DNA of 64,000 bases from MGBC120314 sp051877855 (GCA_051877855.1 JBJEJH010000061.1:1-64000), one strand, 5' to 3'. Positions 45,307 through 54,085 are shown, numbered from the stretch's first letter. Notes: a model not told the origin generated them from the sequence alone. Program-made: numbers and translations.

Positions 45307-46404
45307 TTACAGTAATATAATCCTATCCTCTAGCTTTTTTAAATTGTCTATTCCTTTTTTTTCACTCTCTTTTTTCCAAGTTCCTGCTTCTTTATGAATT
45401 GAAATCGTTTTATCCGAAAACATATCCGGCATACCAGCCATTGTTAATGGTGACATTACATCCATTGGATATAATACTACTCCATTTTTATTTTGGTATT
45501 CATTCTCAATTTTTAATCCGTATCTTCTTAACACATCATGAATAAATAGGTGACCCGCCCTTTTATCTAACTTTCCATTCATATCACGGAAATGTCTCTG
45601 TAAATAATTATTTTTAATATCACCAACAACGCTATTCCCAGCCACGGCACCAAATCCACACCCATTGTTTACTCTATCACCACATCCCATATTAAAAAAA
45701 ACGTTGTCACAAATTAAACAATCAAAACTATTAGTTACCTCAACATCTGTATCTAAATATATGCCCCCATGATTATAAATTATATCCAATCTTACATAGT
45801 TTGAAAAGAATCCCCATTCTTTAGCCTCATATGCTTCTTTTGCATATGCACATGCGTCAATATCATAATTGCTCTCATCCCATCTAATGATTTCATAATC
45901 AGGATTATACTTTTTCCAGGTTTCAATATTAGCTCTGTCTTCTTCAGGTAATTCTTTACCACCTACCCATATATAATGAATTTTTTTAGGTATGATAGCT
46001 TCACCATTGGAAAATGAAAAATCTTTTCTAGGTTCAATCGTATTTCTAACAAATATCTGCAAAAAAGTCTCAAGGCCATCCAGTTGAGGAATAACATCTA
46101 GCTGACTTATAATTTCAAATGCATAAAAAGGCGTTGAGATAAGTAATATAATGTTACTAATCTCTTTTCCCTCTAACTTTTTAATCCACTCATCACAACA
46201 CATTATTTTTATTTCATGATTGTGATGATGTACTATTTTCCCCCACATTGAAGGACTGTTATCAATAATCCCATCAACCTTAATATCATTGCAATAAATA
46301 TCAAGACAACTCTCAAGTGCTGTACCCGCACCAAAAATATATACATGCTTATTCTGTATATACTCAATAAACTTTCTACGTCCACAATTACATATTTTTA
46401 ACAT
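45307..46404 (-). CDS. GT32-type (DXD) glycosyltransferase
   Basis: 365 residues from the ATG at 46402-46404 (GAGGT upstream). The first 130 residues look like a small nucleotide-binding fold (VYIFGAGTALESCLD). The GT32 domain follows with IPKKIHYIWVGG and the catalytic GGIYLDTDVEV, as in Gly_transf_sug proteins of capsule and glycan loci. AT-rich. Confidence 0.85.
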   Translation of the reverse strand: MLKICNCGRRKFIEYIQNKHVYIFGAGTALESCLDIYCNDIKVDGIIDNSPSMWGKIVHHHNHEIKIMCCDEWIKKLEGKEISNIILLISTPFYAFEIISQLDVIPQLDGLETFLQIFVRNTIEPRKDFSFSNGEAIIPKKIHYIWVGGKELPEEDRANIETWKKYNPDYEIIRWDESNYDIDACAYAKEAYEAKEWGFFSNYVRLDIIYNHGGIYLDTDVEVTNSFDCLICDNVFFNMGCGDRVNNGCGFGAVAGNSVVGDIKNNYLQRHFRDMNGKLDKRAGHLFIHDVLRRYGLKIENEYQNKNGVVLYPMDVMSPLTMAGMPDMFSDKTISIHKEAGTWKKESEKKGIDNLKKLEDRIILL

Positions 46405-46523
46405 TTTATTACCTCGCACATCATCACACAGTATTTAACAATTTTATCGTATACAAAACTTTTTTTGCATAATCCGACTTTCCCTAATACTTTTCATTTC
46501 TATTTTTGTATTTTGATTATCTA

Positions 46524-48284
46524 TCAAAATATTGTTATTTCATTTTTCACTGTACTCAGTAAATGCTCTTTCAATTCTTCATCAAAAATTTCTTGATCAT
46601 CTAAATTATATAATTCTATTACTCCATTACTGAATACTAATAATTTATATCCACGTTCAAATATAAAACCTTCAAACGCAAGCAAATATTTTTTACAACC
46701 AATACTTTCATATAATAGCCGAAAATCAGGATTATACAATTCGGTCCTTCCTATCTTTATATACTCATTGTTTTTTTCTTTAATTAATCTTCTATCCATC
46801 AAATTTACTATAATTCTATTTAAATCCAGTAAAGAGTATATTCCCTTAACAGTCTTTTGAGTTTTTTCAACCGTTTTTATAGCCAATGGAATCCTAATTA
46901 ATTCTTCATTCGCCACTAATTTTGTTTTTTCGATATCATGCAATACTGTTTTCTCCTCTAACAATAAATTCCCATGATCTGCAAATAGAACAATATTGCA
47001 ATTTAAACATTCTAAAATCGGTGCAACAACATCATCAATATATTTAATTGCATCCTTCTGTTGAGCTATATAATTAGTCCTTATTTTTCCGCCTTTTTGT
47101 GGCAAATAATCAAATAATAGCGCAGTACCCTCAGCTATCATCTTTCCTTTTGTATATGGGTTAGCAAATGAATAATGGCTTTCATATAAACTATGTACAT
47201 AAAACAAACCTTTTTCAACATCAACACCATCTAATAAAAAATCCCACATTTTTTCAGTTATTGTTTGAAAGCGATTCGTTCTATGAATCTTATCACTATC
47301 AACAAATTTTTCTATATCCGTATAAAAGTGTATTACTCTTCCTTGCTGAATGGCTTTAGCAATAAACTTACAATTATTTTCTTTAATTGTATTATCTTTA
47401 GAATAATTTGTTTTTTGATTTGTATTCTGACTATATACTGGAATTAAACTTTCTAATGTTGAAGTTGAATATGAATATGCATTTTCAAAATTAATCCATT
47501 CCGTGCTAATTTGCTTGTACATTTTAGGAACTAATTCTTCCGAAAAATCCTGTCTTCTAAAACCATCAAGGCACAACATTAAGACATTGTTTCGATTTAT
47601 TTTTTTATATCCAAACTTAGTCATCTCAATGATATTTCTTAAATCATCTAGTAACGGGGTCCACTTATGTGAATAACCGCTTACTAATTCAACAGCCCAT
47701 TTATACGCCATTTCAAAATTCTTAATCTTTATGTATTCTGTTATTATTTTTACAATTATATTCTCTCTATCACAATTGTCCGAATTATTATAATATTCAT
47801 TCTGCAAAGAATTAAGTGTTTTATAATAATGGAATGGATGTCCATACCTATAATAATCATATTGAAGATTAATTCCAGCCTTTTCAAATTCTTCATAAAG
47901 ATCTAATATTTTTATATTTTTATGATTCTTTTTTATACTTTCCTTTATACTATCTTTAAATTTATATGAAGAAATAATAATTGAGTCTATGTCATAATCT
48001 TCAATTTCATGATCACGAATAATTTTAAATCCTGAACCTTTATTTGCTTCTAAACTACAATAATTATCAATAATTATCTTCACTTTCTTTAAGTAAAATA
48101 CAAAATCCGTCATGAGCATCATAGTATGTTCCCCATAACAATATATTGCTGGATTTTTTACATCTTTAATAAATTTACCCAAAGCATTACATATTACTGA
48201 ATTAACAATATTGGAATTCAAAGGTTTTTCAAAATTGTATTTATCAAATAAATTATCATATAAATTTAGTAATTCATCTCTCAT
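46524..48284 (-). CDS. Soluble sulfatase/EptA-like phosphotransferase-fold protein
   Basis: About 586 residues; start uncertain among ATGs at 48308, 48290 and 48284, the last having the best GGAG spacing. The first 150 residues look like a Rossmann-type nucleotide-binding region, and the C-terminal half has alkaline phosphatase-superfamily motifs: VLMLCLDGF, YSTSTLESLIP (matching the nucleophile Thr segment of phosphoethanolamine transferases) and VLFADHG. No membrane helices or signal peptide, unlike EptA or LTA synthases. Could move or remove a phospho- or sulfo-group on a cytoplasmic glycan; not certain. Very AT-rich. Confidence 0.68.
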   Translation of the reverse strand: MRDELLNLYDNLFDKYNFEKPLNSNIVNSVICNALGKFIKDVKNPAIYCYGEHTMMLMTDFVFYLKKVKIIIDNYCSLEANKGSGFKIIRDHEIEDYDIDSIIISSYKFKDSIKESIKKNHKNIKILDLYEEFEKAGINLQYDYYRYGHPFHYYKTLNSLQNEYYNNSDNCDRENIIVKIITEYIKIKNFEMAYKWAVELVSGYSHKWTPLLDDLRNIIEMTKFGYKKINRNNVLMLCLDGFRRQDFSEELVPKMYKQISTEWINFENAYSYSTSTLESLIPVYSQNTNQKTNYSKDNTIKENNCKFIAKAIQQGRVIHFYTDIEKFVDSDKIHRTNRFQTITEKMWDFLLDGVDVEKGLFYVHSLYESHYSFANPYTKGKMIAEGTALLFDYLPQKGGKIRTNYIAQQKDAIKYIDDVVAPILECLNCNIVLFADHGNLLLEEKTVLHDIEKTKLVANEELIRIPLAIKTVEKTQKTVKGIYSLLDLNRIIVNLMDRRLIKEKNNEYIKIGRTELYNPDFRLLYESIGCKKYLLAFEGFIFERGYKLLVFSNGVIELYNLDDQEIFDEELKEHLLSTVKNEITIF

Positions 48285-48326
48285 TCCCATACTCTCCATA
48301 TAAACCACAAACTTAATAAGTGAACA

Positions 48327-49142
48327 TTACTTCAAGATATTGCTGTCAATTTTTTTGACTATATCTTCTAAGTATTCTTTCTCTTCCAGACCAAATTCTT
48401 CTTTCACTTCATTTCTTTTTATAAATACACCTTTTTGACACAAAATGTCTAAATTATCGTAATCATAATATATATCGGCATTAATATATTGCAATTTATG
48501 GTAGCAAGCCAATGCAAATCTATGAGTACCATCCAAGCAAAAATAATCACTCATAAGAATTGATGGATAACTAGAATTATATCCCTCAATTTCCCATTTT
48601 TTCGCCAAATTTATGAAGGATTCTAATCTCTTATCTACTGAACTTGGCAGACAAAACATAGACAAACCTTTTTGATATACTGAATAACCAATAGTACTAT
48701 TACCGTATAATTCTTCCAAAGCAGCATATCTTATTGCAATAGATAAATAATCCCTATTGCATTTCCACACATCACTTACACTTATTTTTTGATTTTTTTT
48801 ACAATTTCCCAAAATAAGCTCAAATAAAAATGGATATATCCAAACATAATTCTTGACGTTTCTCATATCGAGTTCATGTTCAATCTCATTCTTAATGGAC
48901 TCATGTACAGCAATACATATTAAGCTATTATCATCACAAAACTCATCTAATTCAAGAATTCTCTTATTATTACACCACAATGTTTCTGTTCTGTGAGTTA
49001 CAATATATGATTTTATATTAGAAAACAAGCCTTTTCTTATAAGTGCCTTTGAAAAACGTTCTGATACCAATCCTGTTCCATATATATATACTTCTTTTTC
49101 TTTAATTGTTAATAAAAGATCATCTATTGTATTTACTTCCAT
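48327..49142 (-). CDS. Rossmann-like plus ParB/Srx-like protein of unknown function
   Basis: 271 residues. The N-terminal part carries VYIYGTGLVSERFSKAL like the nucleotide-binding folds attached to other proteins of this operon (45307, 46524, 49299). The C-terminal part contains SDYFCLDGTHRFALACYH; the DGxHR signature is typical of ParB/sulfiredoxin-like nucleotide-binding domains. No known pathway role. GGAG lies 9 nt before the ATG. Confidence 0.55.
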   Translation of the reverse strand: MEVNTIDDLLLTIKEKEVYIYGTGLVSERFSKALIRKGLFSNIKSYIVTHRTETLWCNNKRILELDEFCDDNSLICIAVHESIKNEIEHELDMRNVKNYVWIYPFLFELILGNCKKNQKISVSDVWKCNRDYLSIAIRYAALEELYGNSTIGYSVYQKGLSMFCLPSSVDKRLESFINLAKKWEIEGYNSSYPSILMSDYFCLDGTHRFALACYHKLQYINADIYYDYDNLDILCQKGVFIKRNEVKEEFGLEEKEYLEDIVKKIDSNILK

Positions 49143-49298
49143 TAATACTTACTCCAATTTTGTCTTAATGCTTGCTTTTATATCTTTATTTTAATTCTTG
49201 CTGCTATTATCTGCGGATATTGTAGATCACTATAGAGAAAATTTCCCGAAAAATTTTTCTCAGCTCTGATATAGCCATATTTTCAACTGTTGTATTTT

Positions 49299-50414
49299 CT
49301 ACCTCTTATTATCATATTGTATTAATCTTTCATTTGGAATTGCATACATTACTAATTCGTTTATTTGTTGTATTCCTGGCAATCCTAAAAAGAGTTCTGA
49401 TGGATATTTTCTTAATTTAATAGTGTAATTATCTAAATTGTCATTAACAAATTTTGGTAATACAATCAAATCATCCTTTTTATGATAAGCACAAATTGCT
49501 AAAATTGGTCTTTGTTTTTTTATTACCTCAATTCCTGTCATAAGTACATCAAGTTCTGCTCCTTCAATGTCCATCTCAATTAGGGAAATACCCTCATCTT
49601 TATATAAATTATCAATAGTATTATTGCCGATTCCAACATAGCAATGTTCCAAACGTACTCTTTCTCTATCTTCCTTTTCTAATAATCCTACATTTCTAGA
49701 GAGATATGAATAATTCTCATCATTTGCTTCGACAGATATGATCTTTTTAAAAGATAAATTGTTTTTCAAAAATAGATATATAGTGTCTCCACAGAATCCA
49801 CCTAAATTAAGAATTACTTCATCTTCTTTTAGTTCGAATAATTTGTCATTCGTATCATCTATTCCCCAGTATTTATATTCCAGCGGGAAGGTTCGTCCTT
49901 CATATCTTTTTCCAGTAATATACGTTTTTAAATAATGATACAATGTATCTTTACTAATATCATCTTGTAATTTATCATACAGCAATTGGAATTTATCAAT
50001 ATTATCTTTAATATATTTATACCAATCAGACCAAACCCCTTTCATAATCCTATGAGCATTTAATAGTATGACTGCACCATTTTTATGTAATTTTTCTGCC
50101 ACAAACATTTTGTTTGTTTCATAATTTTCTTTAGCTACAATAACAAAGTACTTTTCTGGCTCAAGTTTTTCAAAAGCACTAAAAGGTATAACACTTATTC
50201 CACATACGCTTGTCCTAGTTGGATTTTCATCCACAATAAAATCAGGTAATACATTGTAAACCGATTTTACGAAATCTATGATATACTCACAATCCGCATC
50301 AGAACCATACACAATGTATTTCAGTATTTTATGATCGATAAAGTAATTTAGCATTACTATTTCATTTCCGACTCCGTATTTTTCCTTATTAATATTAAAT
50401 AATTCTTTTAACAT
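49299..50414 (-). CDS. FkbM-family methyltransferase-like protein
   Basis: 371 residues. The N-terminal 120 residues look Rossmann-like (KYIVYGSDADCEYIID); the C-terminal half is FkbM-like: VILNLGGFCGDTIYLFL (SAM-binding loop, with GGFCG for the usual GAxxG), ISVEANDENY and LIEMDIEGAELDVL. Probably O-methylates a sugar. AAAGGAG precedes the ATG. A 156-nt gap with an AT hairpin follows before the next gene. Confidence 0.82.
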   Translation of the reverse strand: MLKELFNINKEKYGVGNEIVMLNYFIDHKILKYIVYGSDADCEYIIDFVKSVYNVLPDFIVDENPTRTSVCGISVIPFSAFEKLEPEKYFVIVAKENYETNKMFVAEKLHKNGAVILLNAHRIMKGVWSDWYKYIKDNIDKFQLLYDKLQDDISKDTLYHYLKTYITGKRYEGRTFPLEYKYWGIDDTNDKLFELKEDEVILNLGGFCGDTIYLFLKNNLSFKKIISVEANDENYSYLSRNVGLLEKEDRERVRLEHCYVGIGNNTIDNLYKDEGISLIEMDIEGAELDVLMTGIEVIKKQRPILAICAYHKKDDLIVLPKFVNDNLDNYTIKLRKYPSELFLGLPGIQQINELVMYAIPNERLIQYDNKR

Positions 50415-50439
50415 ATTCCTTCTCCTTTATTTTCAATTT

Positions 50440-51498
50440 TTATAAAATCTTATTTAGTGAACTAATTAAATAATCCACGTTTTGTTTCTTAATATCGCCA
50501 ATATGTCCAACTCTAATCAGTTTATCTTTCAACTCCCCTCCACTTGGACATACCCAAACACCATAATCCCTTTCAAGAATCTCAAACAATTCATATGCAG
50601 ATTTTCCATTGGTTAACATCAATGGCGTAACCGCATTTGACATGGAGGGCGAGGCTATTTTAAGTGGCAACCCTTCTATATTATCCCTAAAATAATAAGC
50701 CAATTCGCGTATTCTTTTATTTTCGACTTCTACTCCATATTCACAAAGAAGGTCCAATCTTTTATTAATTTGAATAAGAATACTTACTGCTGGTGTAAAA
50801 GGAGTCTGCCCTCGTTCTCCATTCTCCAGTGCGTCTTTAAGATTAAAATACATACAGCATGCCTTATTGTCATCTATCCTCTTAATTGCTTTTTCAGATA
50901 ATACAAGTATCGATATTCCCGGCGGAACAGCAAGTGCTTTCTGCGAACCTGTTATCATCACATCAATACAAAGTTCAGAAATATTAATAGGATCTGCTAA
51001 AAATGCACTTATTGCATCTACAACAAGAAAAATATCATTCCTCTTACAAAATTCTGATACTATTGTCATATCATATAGTTTGCCAATAGATGTTTCATGC
51101 ATATTAATCAAGAATCCTGTATAGCCTTGATTATCATACTCATTGAGCATTGATTCCGTTAACAACTCATCAAATGCAACTTTTATCACAGTGTGTGGTA
51201 TATTATGGATTTCACATAGTTGAACAAATCTATGTCCAAAGATTCCTCCATCTATCACTAAGACCTTATCATCTTTATTGAAGCAATTCATAACAGTTGC
51301 TTCCATTGCTCCTGTTCCAGAAGATGTTAAAAAAACAGCTCTTGATTCCTTTGGAGCAAAGGTTAATTCCTTCATCATTGCCTCATTCTCAAGCATTATT
51401 TTTGAAAAACTCTGATTGCGAAAATACGGTGTTTGGCATCTTCCAATTTCTAATACCTCTTCAGATTCCATTACCGGTCCAACAGTAAAATTAATCAT
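50440..51498 (-). CDS. PhnW-like class V aminotransferase
   Basis: 352 residues from ATG 51496-51498 (AGGAG at 8 nt). PLP-dependent fold type I: SSGTGAMEA cofactor-phosphate loop, VVDAISAFLADP with the cofactor-ring aspartate, and the Schiff-base lysine in ITGSQKALAVPPG. Closest in layout to 2-aminoethylphosphonate-pyruvate and alanine-glyoxylate aminotransferases. No PEP mutase is present, so phosphonate chemistry is not supported; making an amino-alcohol or amino-acid substituent is equally possible. First gene of the operon. Confidence 0.82.
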   Translation of the reverse strand: MINFTVGPVMESEEVLEIGRCQTPYFRNQSFSKIMLENEAMMKELTFAPKESRAVFLTSSGTGAMEATVMNCFNKDDKVLVIDGGIFGHRFVQLCEIHNIPHTVIKVAFDELLTESMLNEYDNQGYTGFLINMHETSIGKLYDMTIVSEFCKRNDIFLVVDAISAFLADPINISELCIDVMITGSQKALAVPPGISILVLSEKAIKRIDDNKACCMYFNLKDALENGERGQTPFTPAVSILIQINKRLDLLCEYGVEVENKRIRELAYYFRDNIEGLPLKIASPSMSNAVTPLMLTNGKSAYELFEILERDYGVWVCPSGGELKDKLIRVGHIGDIKKQNVDYLISSLNKIL

Positions 51499-51514
51499 AA
51501 TCATTTCTCCTAAT

Positions 51515-51544
51515 AAAAAACTCCACACTATCCTAGTGCAGAGT
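51515..51544 (-). terminator. Terminator-like hairpin just before the aminotransferase RBS
   Basis: On the minus strand an 11-bp stem (51534-51544 with 51520-51530, 3-nt loop) followed by six U (51515-51520). It ends the 56316-51770 transcript and also sits inside the leader of the aminotransferase gene, 17 nt before its ATG, so it could act as an attenuator. Confidence 0.75.
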
Positions 51545-51561
51545 CAGTTAATTATAATTTG

Positions 51562-51642
51562 TTAATCCAGTTTTCCCCAATCCCTTTTATAAACGAAATT
51601 CAGTAATTCCCTGTTAACTCCTTTTAACCTCTGGGTGCACAT
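51562..51642 (-). other. 26-codon leader ORF candidate
   Basis: A short frame starting MCTQRLKGVNRELL and ending WGKLD, between the sigma-28-type box at 51680 and the terminator hairpin. No ribosome site precedes it and the frame is open six codons further up. It may be a leader peptide, a gene remnant or part of a dispersed repeat. Confidence 0.25.
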
Positions 51643-51679
51643 TGCAATAATGTCAAAATATTACCTACTTTATATATTT

Positions 51680-51707
51680 ATATCGGATTAAACTAATAAT
51701 TAATTTA
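51680..51707 (-). promoter_or_regulatory. Sigma-28-type promoter of the 51498-42455 operon
   Basis: On the minus strand TAAA (51704-51707), 16 nt, TCCGATAT (51680-51687). The -10 is the same variant as before both flagellin genes. It leaves a leader of about 175 nt containing the short frame and the hairpin. Confidence 0.55.
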
Positions 51708-51769
51708 ATATTCTCATTGATTTTTTAAGAAAATATAATCATAATAGCTAATAATACTTATGACTCGTT

Positions 51770-53119
51770 TTATATCATTCCACGTTTCTTGACAAACTCT
51801 TCCGTAATCGCTGTAATTGCAATGGACTCCCCGGCTGTAAGCTTATAATTCTGTTCTCCAACACCATGAATTTTTGCCATGAACTCACTAATTTCATATC
51901 GAAGACCGTCTCCGATAAACTTTGGTTCATAATGCTCGATAATTGTCTCATCCTCATATCGCACATCAAATTTCTGCGTTAACCACCATGGAGATTGCGC
52001 AATTACATAGCCTTTTGTTCCGGCGACAATAAGTTGTCCTTCGGATTTTACTGCCATACCAACCTTGGCAGTTGCCATTGCATTTTTATATCGAATCTGT
52101 ATTTTGGTATAGTCGTCTGTTCCAAGTTGATTATCAATGCAGTCAAAGGAAACTGATTCGTAATCCTTACCTAATATCTTGATAATCGGCATTAGGGCAT
52201 TCCCGCCATATTCAAGAAAAGCCCCACCATACATTGCATCTGTTCGTTCTCTGGATTCTTCTCTCGCAATACGGGAAAAACAAGCTTCAACATCCTTAAT
52301 CTCACCGATTTTACCACTTTGCACTACATTAAGAAGCTGCTGAAATCCGGGACAATATGCGGCCTTAATAGCTTCCATCAGAACAACACCTTTATTCGAT
52401 GCAAGCTGGTAAAGTTCTTCACTCTCTGCCTTTGTAAATGCCAATGGTTTTTCACATAATACATGTTTTCCTTCTCCCAATGCCAATTTAGCATATTCAT
52501 AATGGGTTTCATGCGTGGATGCAATATAAACCGAATCCACTTCTTGTAGGAATTTCATATAATCCTTCGTTTCAACACTGATGTTATACTCCTCACATTT
52601 CTTTTTAAAATGCTTTACACTATCCAAGTCCGGATTATACGCACTAATTACTGCCATACCACTTGCATATCTTGCTTCCGCCAAAAAACGTTCAGCAATA
52701 CGTCCTGTTCCCACAAGCCCAACTTTTGTAATATTGTAGGTGCTTCCTCTCAACATAGTGGAAGATATATTCGGTGTTCTCTCTAAATACACCACCTTGC
52801 AGAAATTATTAAGGTAGTCATAAGCACCTACCCAATCGGATCCCAACGTAAATATATCCACACCATACTTTTGGATATCTTCGATTTTCTGTCCTTCATG
52901 ATCTTCAACAATAATCATATCCGCGAATCCTGTGTTTTTTACATTTTCGATTCGTTTCATAATTGGATCAATAACATTGAACTTTCCCCTTGCTTCATCA
53001 AAGTGCTCCGTGGTGACACCAACAATTAAGTAATCTCCCAATGCTTTTGCTCGTTGTAATAATTTATAGTGTCCCTCATGGAACAAATCAAAGGTTCCGT
53101 ATGTTATTACTTTTTTCAT
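51770..53119 (-). CDS. TagD-like cytidylyltransferase fused to Gfo/Idh/MocA oxidoreductase
   Basis: 449 residues. Residues 1-130 are a complete TagD domain (YGTFDLFHEGHYKLLQRA; ERTPNISSTML). Residues about 133-449 are an NAD(P)-dependent oxidoreductase (VGLVGTGRIAERF; CEKPLA with the catalytic lysine). The pairing suggests one protein that reduces or oxidises a small precursor and activates it with CTP, analogous to CDP-ribitol synthases built from unrelated domains. Start overlaps the licD stop as ATGA. A 270-nt gap follows. Confidence 0.88.
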   Translation of the reverse strand: MKKVITYGTFDLFHEGHYKLLQRAKALGDYLIVGVTTEHFDEARGKFNVIDPIMKRIENVKNTGFADMIIVEDHEGQKIEDIQKYGVDIFTLGSDWVGAYDYLNNFCKVVYLERTPNISSTMLRGSTYNITKVGLVGTGRIAERFLAEARYASGMAVISAYNPDLDSVKHFKKKCEEYNISVETKDYMKFLQEVDSVYIASTHETHYEYAKLALGEGKHVLCEKPLAFTKAESEELYQLASNKGVVLMEAIKAAYCPGFQQLLNVVQSGKIGEIKDVEACFSRIAREESRERTDAMYGGAFLEYGGNALMPIIKILGKDYESVSFDCIDNQLGTDDYTKIQIRYKNAMATAKVGMAVKSEGQLIVAGTKGYVIAQSPWWLTQKFDVRYEDETIIEHYEPKFIGDGLRYEISEFMAKIHGVGEQNYKLTAGESIAITAITEEFVKKRGMI

Positions 53120-54024
53120 ACCAATCCTATACTCCTTATGTACTCTTCCTGCTTTTTATAAAACGGATAATTATGTGCCCTCCCTGCATCGTAAGATGGA
53201 ATCATATAATCTCCATAATAGCATCGTAGAGACTCATCATATCCTACGGGAACAGGAATTCTTATGTTTTCAAATGGTAGCATAATTGTACTTTCGTACC
53301 ATTCTTTTTTCATATAGTATTCAGGTCGATAACAGATATTGGTAGGGAAATATGTTAATAAATCACTCTCTTCTTCCCCAAACATACCTGCTATCTGATC
53401 CAGCAATAGCCACAGCTGATTACGTTCATTTCCATTACGAATAATAGTTACATTACTTAATTCTTCTACTTTTTGAAGATAATACTCAGCCTCTCCCTTT
53501 GCCTTAAATTCATTAAATCCTATTGCCGCAGAATATACAATCGTATACAAATTACGCTGCGCTTCCGCTAACTCATGGTTTCTAGGAACATAATCCAATG
53601 GAAAAATATCAATTCCACAAATATATGGGCAACCATAGAAACGTTCTCGTTTCTTTATATCGGTAATTATCGTCTTCGTATTCATAACCGACGATAATGG
53701 TTGATTATGACTTACATCTGCATATGAACTACTGTTATAATACCCTTCTGGTAATTCATCTGAAAGTACCTTCATTAACATCTGATAGTCCGATCGTTTC
53801 ATTGCAATGTCAATGTCATCATCCCAGGGTATAAATCCTTTATGTCGAACAGCCCCAAGCAAAGTACCCCAATATGCTGTATACGTCAAATCATAAGACC
53901 TACAAATACGATCAATTTCTGATAACACTTCTAATTCTACTGCCCAGACACGTTTCATCATCTCTGATACAGTAAATCCACATCGTTCTTCCTCTTTCAA
54001 AAAATCCTCTTCTAATTGTATCAT
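53116..54024 (-). CDS. LicD family phosphotransferase (copy 5)
   Basis: 302 residues from ATG 54022-54024 (AGGA 8 nt upstream; frame open to 54045). YWGTLLGAVRHKGFIPWDDD and CGIDIFPLDYVP. Same subtype as copy 3. Translationally coupled to the TagD-oxidoreductase fusion by a 4-nt overlap, which makes that enzyme's CDP product the likeliest donor for this LicD. Confidence 0.88.
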   Translation of the reverse strand: MIQLEEDFLKEEERCGFTVSEMMKRVWAVELEVLSEIDRICRSYDLTYTAYWGTLLGAVRHKGFIPWDDDIDIAMKRSDYQMLMKVLSDELPEGYYNSSSYADVSHNQPLSSVMNTKTIITDIKKRERFYGCPYICGIDIFPLDYVPRNHELAEAQRNLYTIVYSAAIGFNEFKAKGEAEYYLQKVEELSNVTIIRNGNERNQLWLLLDQIAGMFGEEESDLLTYFPTNICYRPEYYMKKEWYESTIMLPFENIRIPVPVGYDESLRCYYGDYMIPSYDAGRAHNYPFYKKQEEYIRSIGLV

Positions 54025-54085
54025 ATTTTTATTCCTATATCTCATTATTTTTTATATTTTATCAATTTTCATCCTATAAATTACA

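Noticed and set aside
50440..51498. Naming the aminotransferase phnW outright
   Set aside because: No phosphonate synthesis or degradation partner is in the window; class V enzymes of this shape act on several substrates.
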